A stretch of DNA of 43,169 bases, taken from positions 1 through 43,169 of IMG/VR virus record IMGVR_UViG_3300046168_000039, one strand, 5' to 3'. Within the stretch, counting starts at the first letter, position 1, and each line of letters opens with the position of its first letter. Position numbers and translations under genes: made by a program. Of this stretch, positions 25,357-32,944 are shown in pieces. The notes under the pieces are model-generated. The model did no database searches and was not told where the DNA came from. It worked only from the letters and a program-made list of their open reading frames with translations. Source of the DNA: a virus.

Positions 25357-25485
25357 TTAATTTTCCTGTTCTGGTTCTGGTTCTGGTGTAAAAGGTTCTT
25401 CCTGCTCCCTAGTGGGAATAACAGGTTCTAGTTCTGATTCTGGTTCTGGTTTGTTTTTTAAAATTAAAGGTTCTTCTTCACTCAT
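25357..25485 (-). CDS. 42-residue proline/glutamate-repeat microprotein
   Basis: The frame starts at the ATG at 25485, two bases after the preceding gene's stop, and ends 3 bases before the next start. The product is acidic and built from PE and LE dipeptides (KPEPESELEP, TPEPEPEQEN). It resembles rigid PE-rich linkers. No family is recognised. Tight packing between two virion genes supports translation. Confidence 0.5.
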   Translation of the reverse strand: MSEEEPLILKNKPEPESELEPVIPTREQEEPFTPEPEPEQEN

Positions 25486-25487
25486 AA

Positions 25488-26537
25488 TTATCCTAATGCT
25501 GAGACTGTTTTTGTTTGTGTTCCAGAGTCAAATTTAAGTCCGTTTGCGACTACATTGAAATTAAGATCGGAAGCACCCAAACTACTTCCTATAGAATATG
25601 TAAAAGGGAAGTACCCCACTGCATAATTTACCCATCCACCTGTGGCATTGGGAATATCTGCAAAGGATGTAATAGTACCACTCTGAGCACTGCACTGACT
25701 TGCTTTAGCACCAGTTACATTCCATGACATTTGAATGTCCGAAAGGGAATCCCAGTCTGGTTTATAGACAAGAATTTTTACCCAAAAATTATAGGAAGTA
25801 CCACTGCCCCAAAGTGGTGAAATACTAGAATATCCAGACAATGCCATAGTGGTAGTATCGTCAACTATTCCTATGCTTGAGTATACGCTTGGTTGCTTTA
25901 ATATAACAAATTGTGATCCATTTTCTGGGTAGTACATATTGGCAGTAGTACTAGAAGTCACGGTCATTGTTTGGTCTGCAACATACGGTTTTTTGTAAAC
26001 CGTTATACCGTGTTGAGCACACGGTGAACTTGTGTTTACATCTCCCCATTCTTCATAAGAATAATCAACCCCAGTAGTTAAATCAATTACACTGGAATCA
26101 TTCATTGCGATCCTAAAAGTTGGTCTTGGTACATTATTAGCGTATGCTTCTGAAAGCCAACTGTAAGTCTGGTGCTTGATTTTATAATTACCTCCATCCC
26201 TTGTTTTAGGGTAGGAATTACCTTCATACCCAGAAAACCCTACTTGATTTAAGTTTAGTGGGTTTGGTTTAGCGGTTTTAAGGGTTTTAACGAATCCATT
26301 TTCAGAATAATCCCATAGGGTTCTTTTGCCTATTCTAGTTGCTCCGAAACTCACATCATGTCCTTGATAACTATCCCAACCGTGGTTCATGTGACTCGCT
26401 GAGACAATATCTAGTTCAATTTTTTTAACATACTGTCCACCAACCTTAACTAAGTTAAATCCATTGCCCGCATAAGTGCTATTACTACTATTCCAGTAAC
26501 CCTTTTTATCGTCTATAAATACAGTAACAGAACCCAT
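25488..26537 (-). CDS. Putative tail/receptor-interacting protein, 349 residues
   Basis: The product is beta-rich with many Y, W, G, S and T residues (GFNLVKVGGQYVKKIELDIV, HMNHGWDSYQGHDVSFGATR). There are no recognised catalytic motifs. It follows the collagen-like gene by 1 base and lies inside the fibre cluster. A fibre tip or receptor-binding role is plausible from position and composition only. Confidence 0.5.
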   Translation of the reverse strand: MGSVTVFIDDKKGYWNSSNSTYAGNGFNLVKVGGQYVKKIELDIVSASHMNHGWDSYQGHDVSFGATRIGKRTLWDYSENGFVKTLKTAKPNPLNLNQVGFSGYEGNSYPKTRDGGNYKIKHQTYSWLSEAYANNVPRPTFRIAMNDSSVIDLTTGVDYSYEEWGDVNTSSPCAQHGITVYKKPYVADQTMTVTSSTTANMYYPENGSQFVILKQPSVYSSIGIVDDTTTMALSGYSSISPLWGSGTSYNFWVKILVYKPDWDSLSDIQMSWNVTGAKASQCSAQSGTITSFADIPNATGGWVNYAVGYFPFTYSIGSSLGASDLNFNVVANGLKFDSGTQTKTVSALG

Positions 26538-26538
26538 T

Positions 26539-27156
26539 TTAAACTGTGGTAAAAGTTAACACACCATTGGAAATAGAGATAGAGACTCCTGCTGATCCGT
26601 CTGCTCCTGCACTCCCTGCATCTCCCTTATCTCCTTTATCACCTTTTTGCCCAGTTCCTCCAGTTTGTCCAGTTTGTCCAGTATCACCCTTTAGGTTAGT
26701 ATAAGAACCCATAGAACCATTTGCATTTTGAAATCGCAGACTAGTTCCACTCCAACCGTGACTAGGAATATCACCTTTAACACCTTGTGCTCCCTGTGCT
26801 CCTGTTGCACCATTTGCACCATTTGCACCAGTATCTCCAGTATCCCCTTTATCACCCTTAACACCTTGGATTCCTTGGATTCCTTGAATACCTTGATCAC
26901 CAGTGTCACCCTTAACACCTTGGATTCCTTGGTCTCCAGTATTTCCCTTTAAACCAAATTCCCCTTGATCTCCCTTACTGGACATCACTTCCCATAAATT
27001 TGAAAAGTTGTCTGGGTCTTGTCCTGCACTGGTTACCGCAACACAAATGTAACTCGTTCCATTAAAATTTACTACATCATCTACAATGTAAGATGTTGCG
27101 TTATCGAAATTGCCTTTCCAGACAAATTTTATTCTTCCTAAATTTACAGTTGCCAT
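26539..27156 (-). CDS. Collagen-like tail fibre, 205 residues
   Basis: Residues about 10-60 form a W/Y-rich module (VWKGNFDNATSYIVDDVVNF, then NLWEVMSS) like carbohydrate-binding type 5/12 units. After it come two blocks of Gly-X-Y triplets (GIQGIQGIQGVKGDKGDTG, and GQTGQTGGTGQKGDKG), interrupted by a non-collagen segment (SHGWSGTSLRFQNANG). Phage collagen-like segments form trimeric fibre shafts. The strongly biased triplets produce long false frames on both strands here. Confidence 0.8.
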   Translation of the reverse strand: MATVNLGRIKFVWKGNFDNATSYIVDDVVNFNGTSYICVAVTSAGQDPDNFSNLWEVMSSKGDQGEFGLKGNTGDQGIQGVKGDTGDQGIQGIQGIQGVKGDKGDTGDTGANGANGATGAQGAQGVKGDIPSHGWSGTSLRFQNANGSMGSYTNLKGDTGQTGQTGGTGQKGDKGDKGDAGSAGADGSAGVSISISNGVLTFTTV

Positions 27157-27161
27157 AATTA

Positions 27162-27548
27162 TTATCCTGTTATTGTTGCCATTAAATTACCATTTGGTGT
27201 GTGTGAAAAAGTGAAACCAGTGCTTCCAAAAACTACCTCCTCAAATGAATCAAATTCCTCTGCTGAAATATTTTCCGTTCCATTATTTGTGGTTGTGACA
27301 ATTAGTTCACCTGCACCATTTTTCTTAAATCCGAAAACTTCGGCAATAGGTGCTCCTAAAATATTTCCACTCACATCGAGGTCACCATCGACCTTGACTT
27401 TGCTATCGCTTAATTGAAGTGGAGTTGGAGTTCCCTCACCATCTGAAACCACTCGTAAAGTTTCATCGACTCCGATGTTTGAATTGCTAACTTGTAGCAA
27501 ATCTTTGTAGGTATCTTTAATTGGTCTTCCTGTTAAATCTCCACTCAT
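27162..27548 (-). CDS. Fibre-associated structural protein, 128 residues
   Basis: The product opens with GRPIKDTYKDLLQVSNSNIG and VDETLRVVSDGEGTPTPLQL, a phrase familiar from tail fibre N-terminal regions of marine phages. It continues with beta repeats (DSKVKVDGDLDVSGNILG). It lies directly after the adaptor and before the collagen-like fibre, so it may connect fibre to tail. Inference from pattern and order. Confidence 0.6.
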   Translation of the reverse strand: MSGDLTGRPIKDTYKDLLQVSNSNIGVDETLRVVSDGEGTPTPLQLSDSKVKVDGDLDVSGNILGAPIAEVFGFKKNGAGELIVTTTNNGTENISAEEFDSFEEVVFGSTGFTFSHTPNGNLMATITG

Positions 27549-27549
27549 A

Positions 27550-29046
27550 TTATGCTCCGTCCTCCCAAGGTATGTTTAGGTCTTCCCAATCTGCGGTACT
27601 CGACCAGTGTGCTAAGTAAATCTGTAATCCGTAATTCACATCAAACTGTGGGCTTGCTTTCTTAATTGCATTCTTGCCACTAGGTGTAACGGTAATTCCT
27701 GTCGCACATGATGCACCTCTATGCCTAGTCCTAGTGTATTGACTTAATGCACCGATACTAATGGTAGAGAAGATAAGTGCCATTGCGTAGGCATCGATGC
27801 TACCCACTGGAATTGCACGATGTGACTTACCTGTTGTGAATTTTATATGCGTATTCGCAAATGCATTTTTGGTTACATTCCGAACACTTGAAAGTTCTGC
27901 ACTAAGCTTAATATTAGAATCATTCAGCTTACTTTGCTTAACTGGATTATCTCCAGTTGACTCAAGTTTAAAATCAAATGACTGAGGTGCAGGTTTACCA
28001 TAAACTGTAGCATTTCTTCCAGTACCTTTTGCACTGAATTTAAAAGTCAAATCTCCAAATGCTTCTTTAACCCCACCAATTTGTTCAGTGGTAATATCTG
28101 CCATTGTGTTACCACGAGCATTAACCCTGCGGTACGGTTCACTAGAAATAGTGTAAGGCATCGCACGGTCTTGTTGGTTATTCAGCTTATCCACTTCTCT
28201 AACCAAGAGGTCTAGTCCATGAATGTCTTGCAACTGAGATTTCTCGTGTTGCCCCTCTCCCACTAACCACCCTCGATAAGCATATGCTTTAATGGCAGGT
28301 ACGAGAAAATTGGGGACTTGTTCCGAACCAGATGTGCTAGTAAAAGTGGGTGCTTCCCTGCGGTATTTAATCCACAGTGTATTCTGATCTTCGTTCAGCG
28401 TGGATACATAAATTCCCTCCGCACCCTCTCTCCAGTCCAACGGTTGAACATTGTTGTAACGAGGATCACCAGTATGAACTGAAAGGATAGTTCCAATAGT
28501 ATTCTTACCAGTTTGCTCATACGGTATGTACCGTTCAAATTGTGTGTTAATTTCAATAAAATAATTTGTGTCCTCTGGAGTAATTCCATCCCACTCATAA
28601 TTTACTAAATCAACATTTGATGCAGTATTACCTGCTAAAATTGCTCGGCAAAGATAAGTCTTTCCTTTGTAGGTGACCCTTGCCCCTAATTGATAGAGAC
28701 CCTTAGTAGTCCACTCTGGGTCAGTGTAATAATCTCCTATTTCGTACCACTCTGCTCCAGACTCTGGTGCGGTTGTTGCACTCGCACTCCATAACCTCCA
28801 GTATTTGTCTTGATAATAAACTTCTGCCCCACTTGAGTAACTAGTAGATGGGTTATATTCATCTCTAAAATACCTTTCCTCGGTAGTCGTAAATTCTGCC
28901 CAAGGATAATAGTCCCAACAAAAACGAGTGGCATCATTTATGTATTCTGCCAACATGACTTTTTCATGTGCGAGAATATTGGTTGGGTCAATTCCTGCGG
29001 TAGAGGCAACCCCTCTTTCTAACGCATCGTAAGTTGTTGCCCTCAT
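27550..29046 (-). CDS. Tail adaptor protein with embedded carbohydrate-binding-like modules, 498 residues
   Basis: The N-terminus (LAHEKVMLAEYINDATRFCW, PWAEFTTTEERYF) and the region after residue 150 (EINTQFERYIPYEQTG, TLWIKYRREAPTF) fit the head-to-tail adaptor family of podoviruses. Between them sit two tandem W/Y-rich units (STSYSSGAEVYYQDKYWRLW; GLYQLGARVTYKGKTYLC) like chitin-binding type 5/12 domains. The C-terminal part is a separate beta domain. It follows the capsid gene and an intervening small gene, as expected for an adaptor. Family moderate; modules clearly visible. Confidence 0.6.
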   Translation of the reverse strand: MRATTYDALERGVASTAGIDPTNILAHEKVMLAEYINDATRFCWDYYPWAEFTTTEERYFRDEYNPSTSYSSGAEVYYQDKYWRLWSASATTAPESGAEWYEIGDYYTDPEWTTKGLYQLGARVTYKGKTYLCRAILAGNTASNVDLVNYEWDGITPEDTNYFIEINTQFERYIPYEQTGKNTIGTILSVHTGDPRYNNVQPLDWREGAEGIYVSTLNEDQNTLWIKYRREAPTFTSTSGSEQVPNFLVPAIKAYAYRGWLVGEGQHEKSQLQDIHGLDLLVREVDKLNNQQDRAMPYTISSEPYRRVNARGNTMADITTEQIGGVKEAFGDLTFKFSAKGTGRNATVYGKPAPQSFDFKLESTGDNPVKQSKLNDSNIKLSAELSSVRNVTKNAFANTHIKFTTGKSHRAIPVGSIDAYAMALIFSTISIGALSQYTRTRHRGASCATGITVTPSGKNAIKKASPQFDVNYGLQIYLAHWSSTADWEDLNIPWEDGA

Positions 29047-29049
29047 CGT

Positions 29050-29382
29050 TTAAACAACGATATTACTAGATACGCTTTTTATTTTAACGAGGTCACCAAA
29101 CCTCTTTTCAATCCAGTCCAAAAAGGCTTTATCCTTCCAACAGGAATCACCTAATTTGTTTGCCCAGAAATGATAAACATCTGGGCAGACTCTCATTCTC
29201 AATCTTCCGAATGATAAGTTTTTTCGTTCACCTCCAGAGACTCTCTTTTCTGCCTCCATCAGTTTCTTTTGCTCGATCTCAGCGTTATCCAGATCGGCAC
29301 GGTAAATGTCGGCTAATGCTCCGAAGACATCTTTGGTGAGGTTCTCACCACCAACATTTATTTCTTGATCCGTGCCAATCAT
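29050..29382 (-). CDS. Small head-associated protein next to the capsid gene, 110 residues
   Basis: ATG at 29382 is preferred to a TTG two codons upstream. The product is helical with an acidic/basic middle (LADIYRADLDNAEIEQKKLM), then RLRMRVCPDVYHFWANKLG and a basic C-terminal domain (WIEKRFGDLVKIKSV). No family is recognised. Position between capsid and adaptor suggests a head completion or decoration role. Confidence 0.55.
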   Translation of the reverse strand: MIGTDQEINVGGENLTKDVFGALADIYRADLDNAEIEQKKLMEAEKRVSGGERKNLSFGRLRMRVCPDVYHFWANKLGDSCWKDKAFLDWIEKRFGDLVKIKSVSSNIVV

Positions 29383-29405
29383 GGACAACTACTACCCCAA
29401 CTAAA

Positions 29406-30461
29406 TTAGGAAGTGAGAGTGTACTTACCGTGGTCAAGACCACCAGAGTACGACTTCAAACTGAATACCGATTCAATGATTGAACGAGCACCTCCACCAA
29501 GGTCTGGTAACTCACGAACAGAAGTTTCTTCTGCAAAGCAAGCTTCCAACTGTGGCATATTCAAAATGAACAATGTGTTTTGCCCAACACTCGCATCATA
29601 TGCATCCGAACCGTCTCTGGCATCTTGTTCTAAAAACGAACTAAGATTCAAAGTGATTGTTCCGAAATCAGATTCAATAATGTCAACTGAAGCAGACAAG
29701 CGACCTTCGTCAGTGTCACGATTAGAAACAACAAGGTTGTTGGTTCTTGGTGTGAACAATGTGAAGTTACTAATTGTCTTCTTAACTTGAGTTCCGCAAA
29801 GACCATAAAAAGTCTTATCAGATTCACCAGTTTGCTCATAGATACTCTGAAGAATATCACGCAAATCCTCTTCCTTCGCATCAGCAGAAGCAACAGATTT
29901 AATTGAACCAGTTGGTGTGCGGAAATCAGATGGCACTGGAAGCGTAGACTGAGCGGATGAACTAATCCATTTACCTAAACCACGAGTCTGGTATGGTGTG
30001 GAAGAAGTTTCCTGTGCAGTTTCTTGCGAAGAACAAAGAGTACTTTCAATATCTCGTTTTGTCGCAACAAGTGCTTTAGCAATACTATTTGCCATTTCCT
30101 TTTTGTACCCAACTCCTGCAACATCAGAAACCATATTTGCCAAGCGAGATACTTTGGGTACTCGTCTTGTGTACTGTAAATAAACAGAACATTTAACACG
30201 ATCATCGTAATTTTCAAAATCCGCAGAAGTGATATCATCACCGTCCTGTGGTAAATTATTTGAAATTCCAGATGCATAAGTTGCAGTGCGGACAAGGTTG
30301 TCTTTGTGCTTATCTAAGCCCCACTCAACAAAACTGTTTTTAGGTGCTGAACCTTTTTTTACCTGCGACATAAACGGTGTAGATTTTTGATCTACTACTG
30401 TTAATAAGTCACTGAGTGATTCCCTTTTAAGGGACTGTGATCTTTCGACTATTCCTGCCAT
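29406..30461 (-). CDS. Major capsid protein, SU10 type (DUF5309)
   Basis: The 351-residue product has the SU10-type capsid pattern: an N-terminal LSDLLTVVDQKSTPFMSQVK, followed by FVEWGLDKHKDNLVRTATYA, then YTRRVPKVSRLANMVSDVAG and a late LFILNMPQLEACFAEETSVR. A strong ribosome site (GGAGG) lies about 9 bases before the ATG. The acidic scaffold lies just upstream, as in most HK97-fold capsids. Confidence in family is good. Confidence 0.8.
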   Translation of the reverse strand: MAGIVERSQSLKRESLSDLLTVVDQKSTPFMSQVKKGSAPKNSFVEWGLDKHKDNLVRTATYASGISNNLPQDGDDITSADFENYDDRVKCSVYLQYTRRVPKVSRLANMVSDVAGVGYKKEMANSIAKALVATKRDIESTLCSSQETAQETSSTPYQTRGLGKWISSSAQSTLPVPSDFRTPTGSIKSVASADAKEEDLRDILQSIYEQTGESDKTFYGLCGTQVKKTISNFTLFTPRTNNLVVSNRDTDEGRLSASVDIIESDFGTITLNLSSFLEQDARDGSDAYDASVGQNTLFILNMPQLEACFAEETSVRELPDLGGGARSIIESVFSLKSYSGGLDHGKYTLTS

Positions 30462-30483
30462 AATTTTTTCCTCCTAAGATTTT

Positions 30484-31467
30484 TTAAAGAATTGATTCTA
30501 TGTAACTACTTGCATCTTCGATGTCCCCAGAACCTGCATTCGCTAGTAAGGATTTTTTATTTTTACCCCTACCTTTAACCACTGATGGTTTTGCCCTGCT
30601 TGGTGCGGATGGTACAGAGGGTGCGGTTTTATTTACTGGTTTCTTTGCTTGTCTGGCATTAATTGCTTTAATGCCTTCCATTGCGTATCCCAGTGTTAAA
30701 ACTGCATATGGGTCTTTTTTATAATACTCAGCTAAAGCCTCATTCATTTGCAGGACTTTTTTACTCTCCACCATCTCTGGTGATGATTCATCCTTCATCC
30801 ACTCAAAGGTCTTTTTAGCTAACTCAAAGTTGCCTTCCCTTTGTTGAATTTTCTGAATTACTTTAGGAATATTTTTGCGGAGATCACGGTCAGTTTGTGC
30901 CATCAATTTTCTCGCTTGATCGTACTCAACTTCATGTTCATCCCCACTGAGGTCTGTGTACTCACCACCATCTGGATTTTCCATCAACCAATCTCGGAGA
31001 TGCTCTGCATCGTCTTCCCTTTGCTTGACTTCTTGAATGGTGGTAAGGTCTTCAAAACGATCCATGCCTTTCTCTTCGACTTTCTGCCGTTGAGGTTCAG
31101 CTTTCTCTAGTTCCTCAATTCTGGATCGGAGTTCAGCAGTTTCTTCTTCCGCTTTATTCCTTGCCTCGATTAATTTACCAATTCGTTTCTTGACTCCATC
31201 AGAATCACCTTGCGGTTCTGGTTCTTCTGGTTCTTCACCAACTTCACCTTCTTCACCCTGCTCTTCTTCAAGTTCCTCACCCATTTCCTCTTCTGACTCA
31301 TCATTGGATTCCTCCGAATACTCAGCGGACTCCTCTGTCTTATCTTCCGATGCACTTTCAAATAACGATGCCATTCCGCTTGCCTCGGCAATATCTCCGA
31401 AACTTACTAGATTTGGACTTTCCTGTTCTTCTGCTTTTAGAGGTGCGACCTCGTTTGATTCTGTCAT
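30484..31467 (-). CDS. Capsid scaffolding protein
   Basis: The 327-residue product has an extremely acidic N-terminal third (runs such as EELEEEQGEEGEVGEEPEEP), a central helical part (KLIEARNKAEEETAELRSRI) and a basic C-terminus (RAKPSVVKGRGKNKKSLL). Such bipolar helical proteins directly before the capsid gene are the usual scaffold. The basic tail would contact the capsid shell. No protease domain is seen within it. Confidence 0.75.
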   Translation of the reverse strand: MTESNEVAPLKAEEQESPNLVSFGDIAEASGMASLFESASEDKTEESAEYSEESNDESEEEMGEELEEEQGEEGEVGEEPEEPEPQGDSDGVKKRIGKLIEARNKAEEETAELRSRIEELEKAEPQRQKVEEKGMDRFEDLTTIQEVKQREDDAEHLRDWLMENPDGGEYTDLSGDEHEVEYDQARKLMAQTDRDLRKNIPKVIQKIQQREGNFELAKKTFEWMKDESSPEMVESKKVLQMNEALAEYYKKDPYAVLTLGYAMEGIKAINARQAKKPVNKTAPSVPSAPSRAKPSVVKGRGKNKKSLLANAGSGDIEDASSYIESIL

Positions 31468-31573
31468 TTTTATATCGAGACGATTGATAGTTACTCGTGG
31501 ATTTCGCCACGGACGATAGAACCATCAATCCGTACAGAATTGATCACTCGCAAGTGATCCGTTGGAGTTGCGG
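31468..31573. other. Gap before the scaffold gene with two hairpins
   Basis: This 106-base stretch has no gene. It holds two short inverted repeats: CGTGG-ATTTCG-CCACG at 31495-31510, and GATCACT-CGCA-AGTGATC at 31542-31559. Neither is followed by a T-run on either strand, so they are not typical terminators. They could regulate translation or stability of the scaffold/capsid message. No Shine-Dalgarno precedes the scaffold ATG. Confidence 0.3.
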
Positions 31574-31822
31574 TTACTTGCGGTTTACGAACCGATACCA
31601 AGTGCCTCGGACAAGGTGACCAAACTCAGATGCCCATCGACTTCCTCGGTGGACTTCAATATCACCATCCGCTACTGCCTTCTTTAATTGTGCTCTGCTT
31701 TTGCAAACACCGTAATTAGAATTTTCAATAAATTCTTTAGCAGTGAACCAGTCATTACCCTTTGGTTCATCTCCTTCCTTTGCGTTTAAACGACCTATAT
31801 TTTTTGCCCAGTCTATTGCCAT
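31574..31822 (-). CDS. Hypothetical protein, 82 residues
   Basis: The ATG at 31822 lies within the end of the phosphoesterase gene (10-base overlap). The product has WFTAKEFIENSNYGVCKSRA, followed by QLKKAVADGDIEVHRGSRW, a pattern consistent with a small winged-helix fold. No family is recognised. It lies between phosphoesterase and scaffold genes. Confidence 0.55.
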   Translation of the reverse strand: MAIDWAKNIGRLNAKEGDEPKGNDWFTAKEFIENSNYGVCKSRAQLKKAVADGDIEVHRGSRWASEFGHLVRGTWYRFVNRK

Positions 31823-32526
31823 AAGAATTTTCCATCGAACCTGCGGACAGGATAAATTGCCCAAGATTTTTTAGAGTAGTATCCATAAACCCAACCTGCT
31901 TCATGTGCTAACCGATTTACCTTTGCCCTATTCCAATCCATTGCCGTTGTTGCTAAACAACCTGCGGATACTCCTGTGCATCCACCCATCTTTGGAATTG
32001 ATGCAAATTGAAACGAGTGGATGTGTCCATGAACTACCGCCCCACCCTGCACACCAAATGTTTCTGCGTGTCTCTTGGTTGCGGTAATGCCATGATAAAA
32101 ACCGTGGACAAAATTTATTTTTCCAAGTGATAAAATACCTTTATCCACATCGTAAGGGTAAATTCTGCACTTTATGGAACGGCAGGTTCTTTCAATATCC
32201 TTGATGCCCATTTTTGCAGTATCACGAATTAAACCAATTGAGTGTTTGTGTGCCGTTTGCCAAAGTCTGTCATCGTGGTTTCCCAGTAAGAAATGGTGTG
32301 GTCTCCATTCTTTTAGAAACTCCATACCTGCTTCCACATCTGCCTCCATTGATGCATTTCTTTCAGCAGGATCAGCATTCCTCATTAGTGGAGAAAAATC
32401 AAAAAGGTCTCCACCAAAGATGCGAACATCTGGGTTAAATTCTTTTGTAAATTTTAACAGTTCTGCGGTTGCCTCATAATCCTGTTTATCACCATGCAAG
32501 TCTGAACAATAAATAAATGATTTCAT
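31813..32526 (-). CDS. Calcineurin-like metallophosphoesterase
   Basis: The 237-residue product has the complete metallophosphoesterase motif set: SDLHGD (D9, H11), GGDLFD (D40), GNHDDR (N83, H84), a FVHG and the final VVHGHIHS. This fold binds two metal ions and hydrolyses phosphodiester or phosphomonoester bonds; phage members act on nucleic acids, nucleotides or proteins. The substrate cannot be read from sequence. It lies, unusually, inside the head gene block between portal and scaffold. Confidence 0.85.
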   Translation of the reverse strand: MKSFIYCSDLHGDKQDYEATAELLKFTKEFNPDVRIFGGDLFDFSPLMRNADPAERNASMEADVEAGMEFLKEWRPHHFLLGNHDDRLWQTAHKHSIGLIRDTAKMGIKDIERTCRSIKCRIYPYDVDKGILSLGKINFVHGFYHGITATKRHAETFGVQGGAVVHGHIHSFQFASIPKMGGCTGVSAGCLATTAMDWNRAKVNRLAHEAGWVYGYYSKKSWAIYPVRRFDGKFLWQ

Positions 32527-32684
32527 TCTTCTTCCTCAATTTCGATGACTGACATATTGGCAATCAGTTCAAATTTTAATGTGTCCAAAACTCCGCAAAC
32601 TTGCCGAACCGTGAATCCTTTTTCTATTTCTGGTTGAACTATTTCATTTAACTGTTCTTGTAATTCGTCTTCCCATTCTTCCAT
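32523..32684 (-). CDS. 53-residue acidic hypothetical protein
   Basis: The frame overlaps the upstream gene by 37 bases and the phosphoesterase start by ATGA. The product is helical and acidic (EEWEDELQEQLNEIVQPEIE), with a hydrophobic FELIANMSVIEI near the end. No family is recognised. The coupled overlap supports a real gene. Confidence 0.55.
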   Translation of the reverse strand: MEEWEDELQEQLNEIVQPEIEKGFTVRQVCGVLDTLKFELIANMSVIEIEEEE

Positions 32685-32944
32685 TGTCGGTATTCCTCCA
32701 TTTTGGATTTTAAGGTACTAATCGCATCCACCCTGCCAGAGGCATGGGAAAGTCCGTGAGAGTCTAATTTCGGATCAGAAACATCATTCACCGCAGACAA
32801 GAGGTGGGAGTCGATTACGGTGTCAATTGCTTGCCAGATTTTTGAGTCCTCACCGTACTCTGAAAATATTCTACTGACATCTTCAGCTTTCATTGGTTCT
32901 GGATATTTCACCAGAGTTGCTCTGCGTTTAAACAGTCCGATCAT
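32648..32944 (-). CDS. Small protein following the portal, 98 residues
   Basis: The product starts with basic residues (FKRRATLVKYPEPMK) and continues as helices (IFSEYGEDSKIWQAIDTVID). The pattern resembles small proteins found directly after portal genes in SU10-like and other podoviruses. Start overlaps the portal stop (ATGA). Function unknown; possibly head assembly. Confidence 0.6.
   Translation of the reverse strand: MIGLFKRRATLVKYPEPMKAEDVSRIFSEYGEDSKIWQAIDTVIDSHLLSAVNDVSDPKLDSHGLSHASGRVDAISTLKSKMEEYRQWKNGKTNYKNS

Noticed and set aside
26691-26952. Additional frames on both strands over the collagen-like gene
   Set aside because: They result from the repetitive Gly-X-Y triplets and have the same low-complexity periodicity; the GXY frame is clearly the coding one.
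29648-30295. Frames of 81 and 106 codons inside the capsid gene
   Set aside because: They are out-of-frame shadows with unnatural composition over a well-supported capsid gene.
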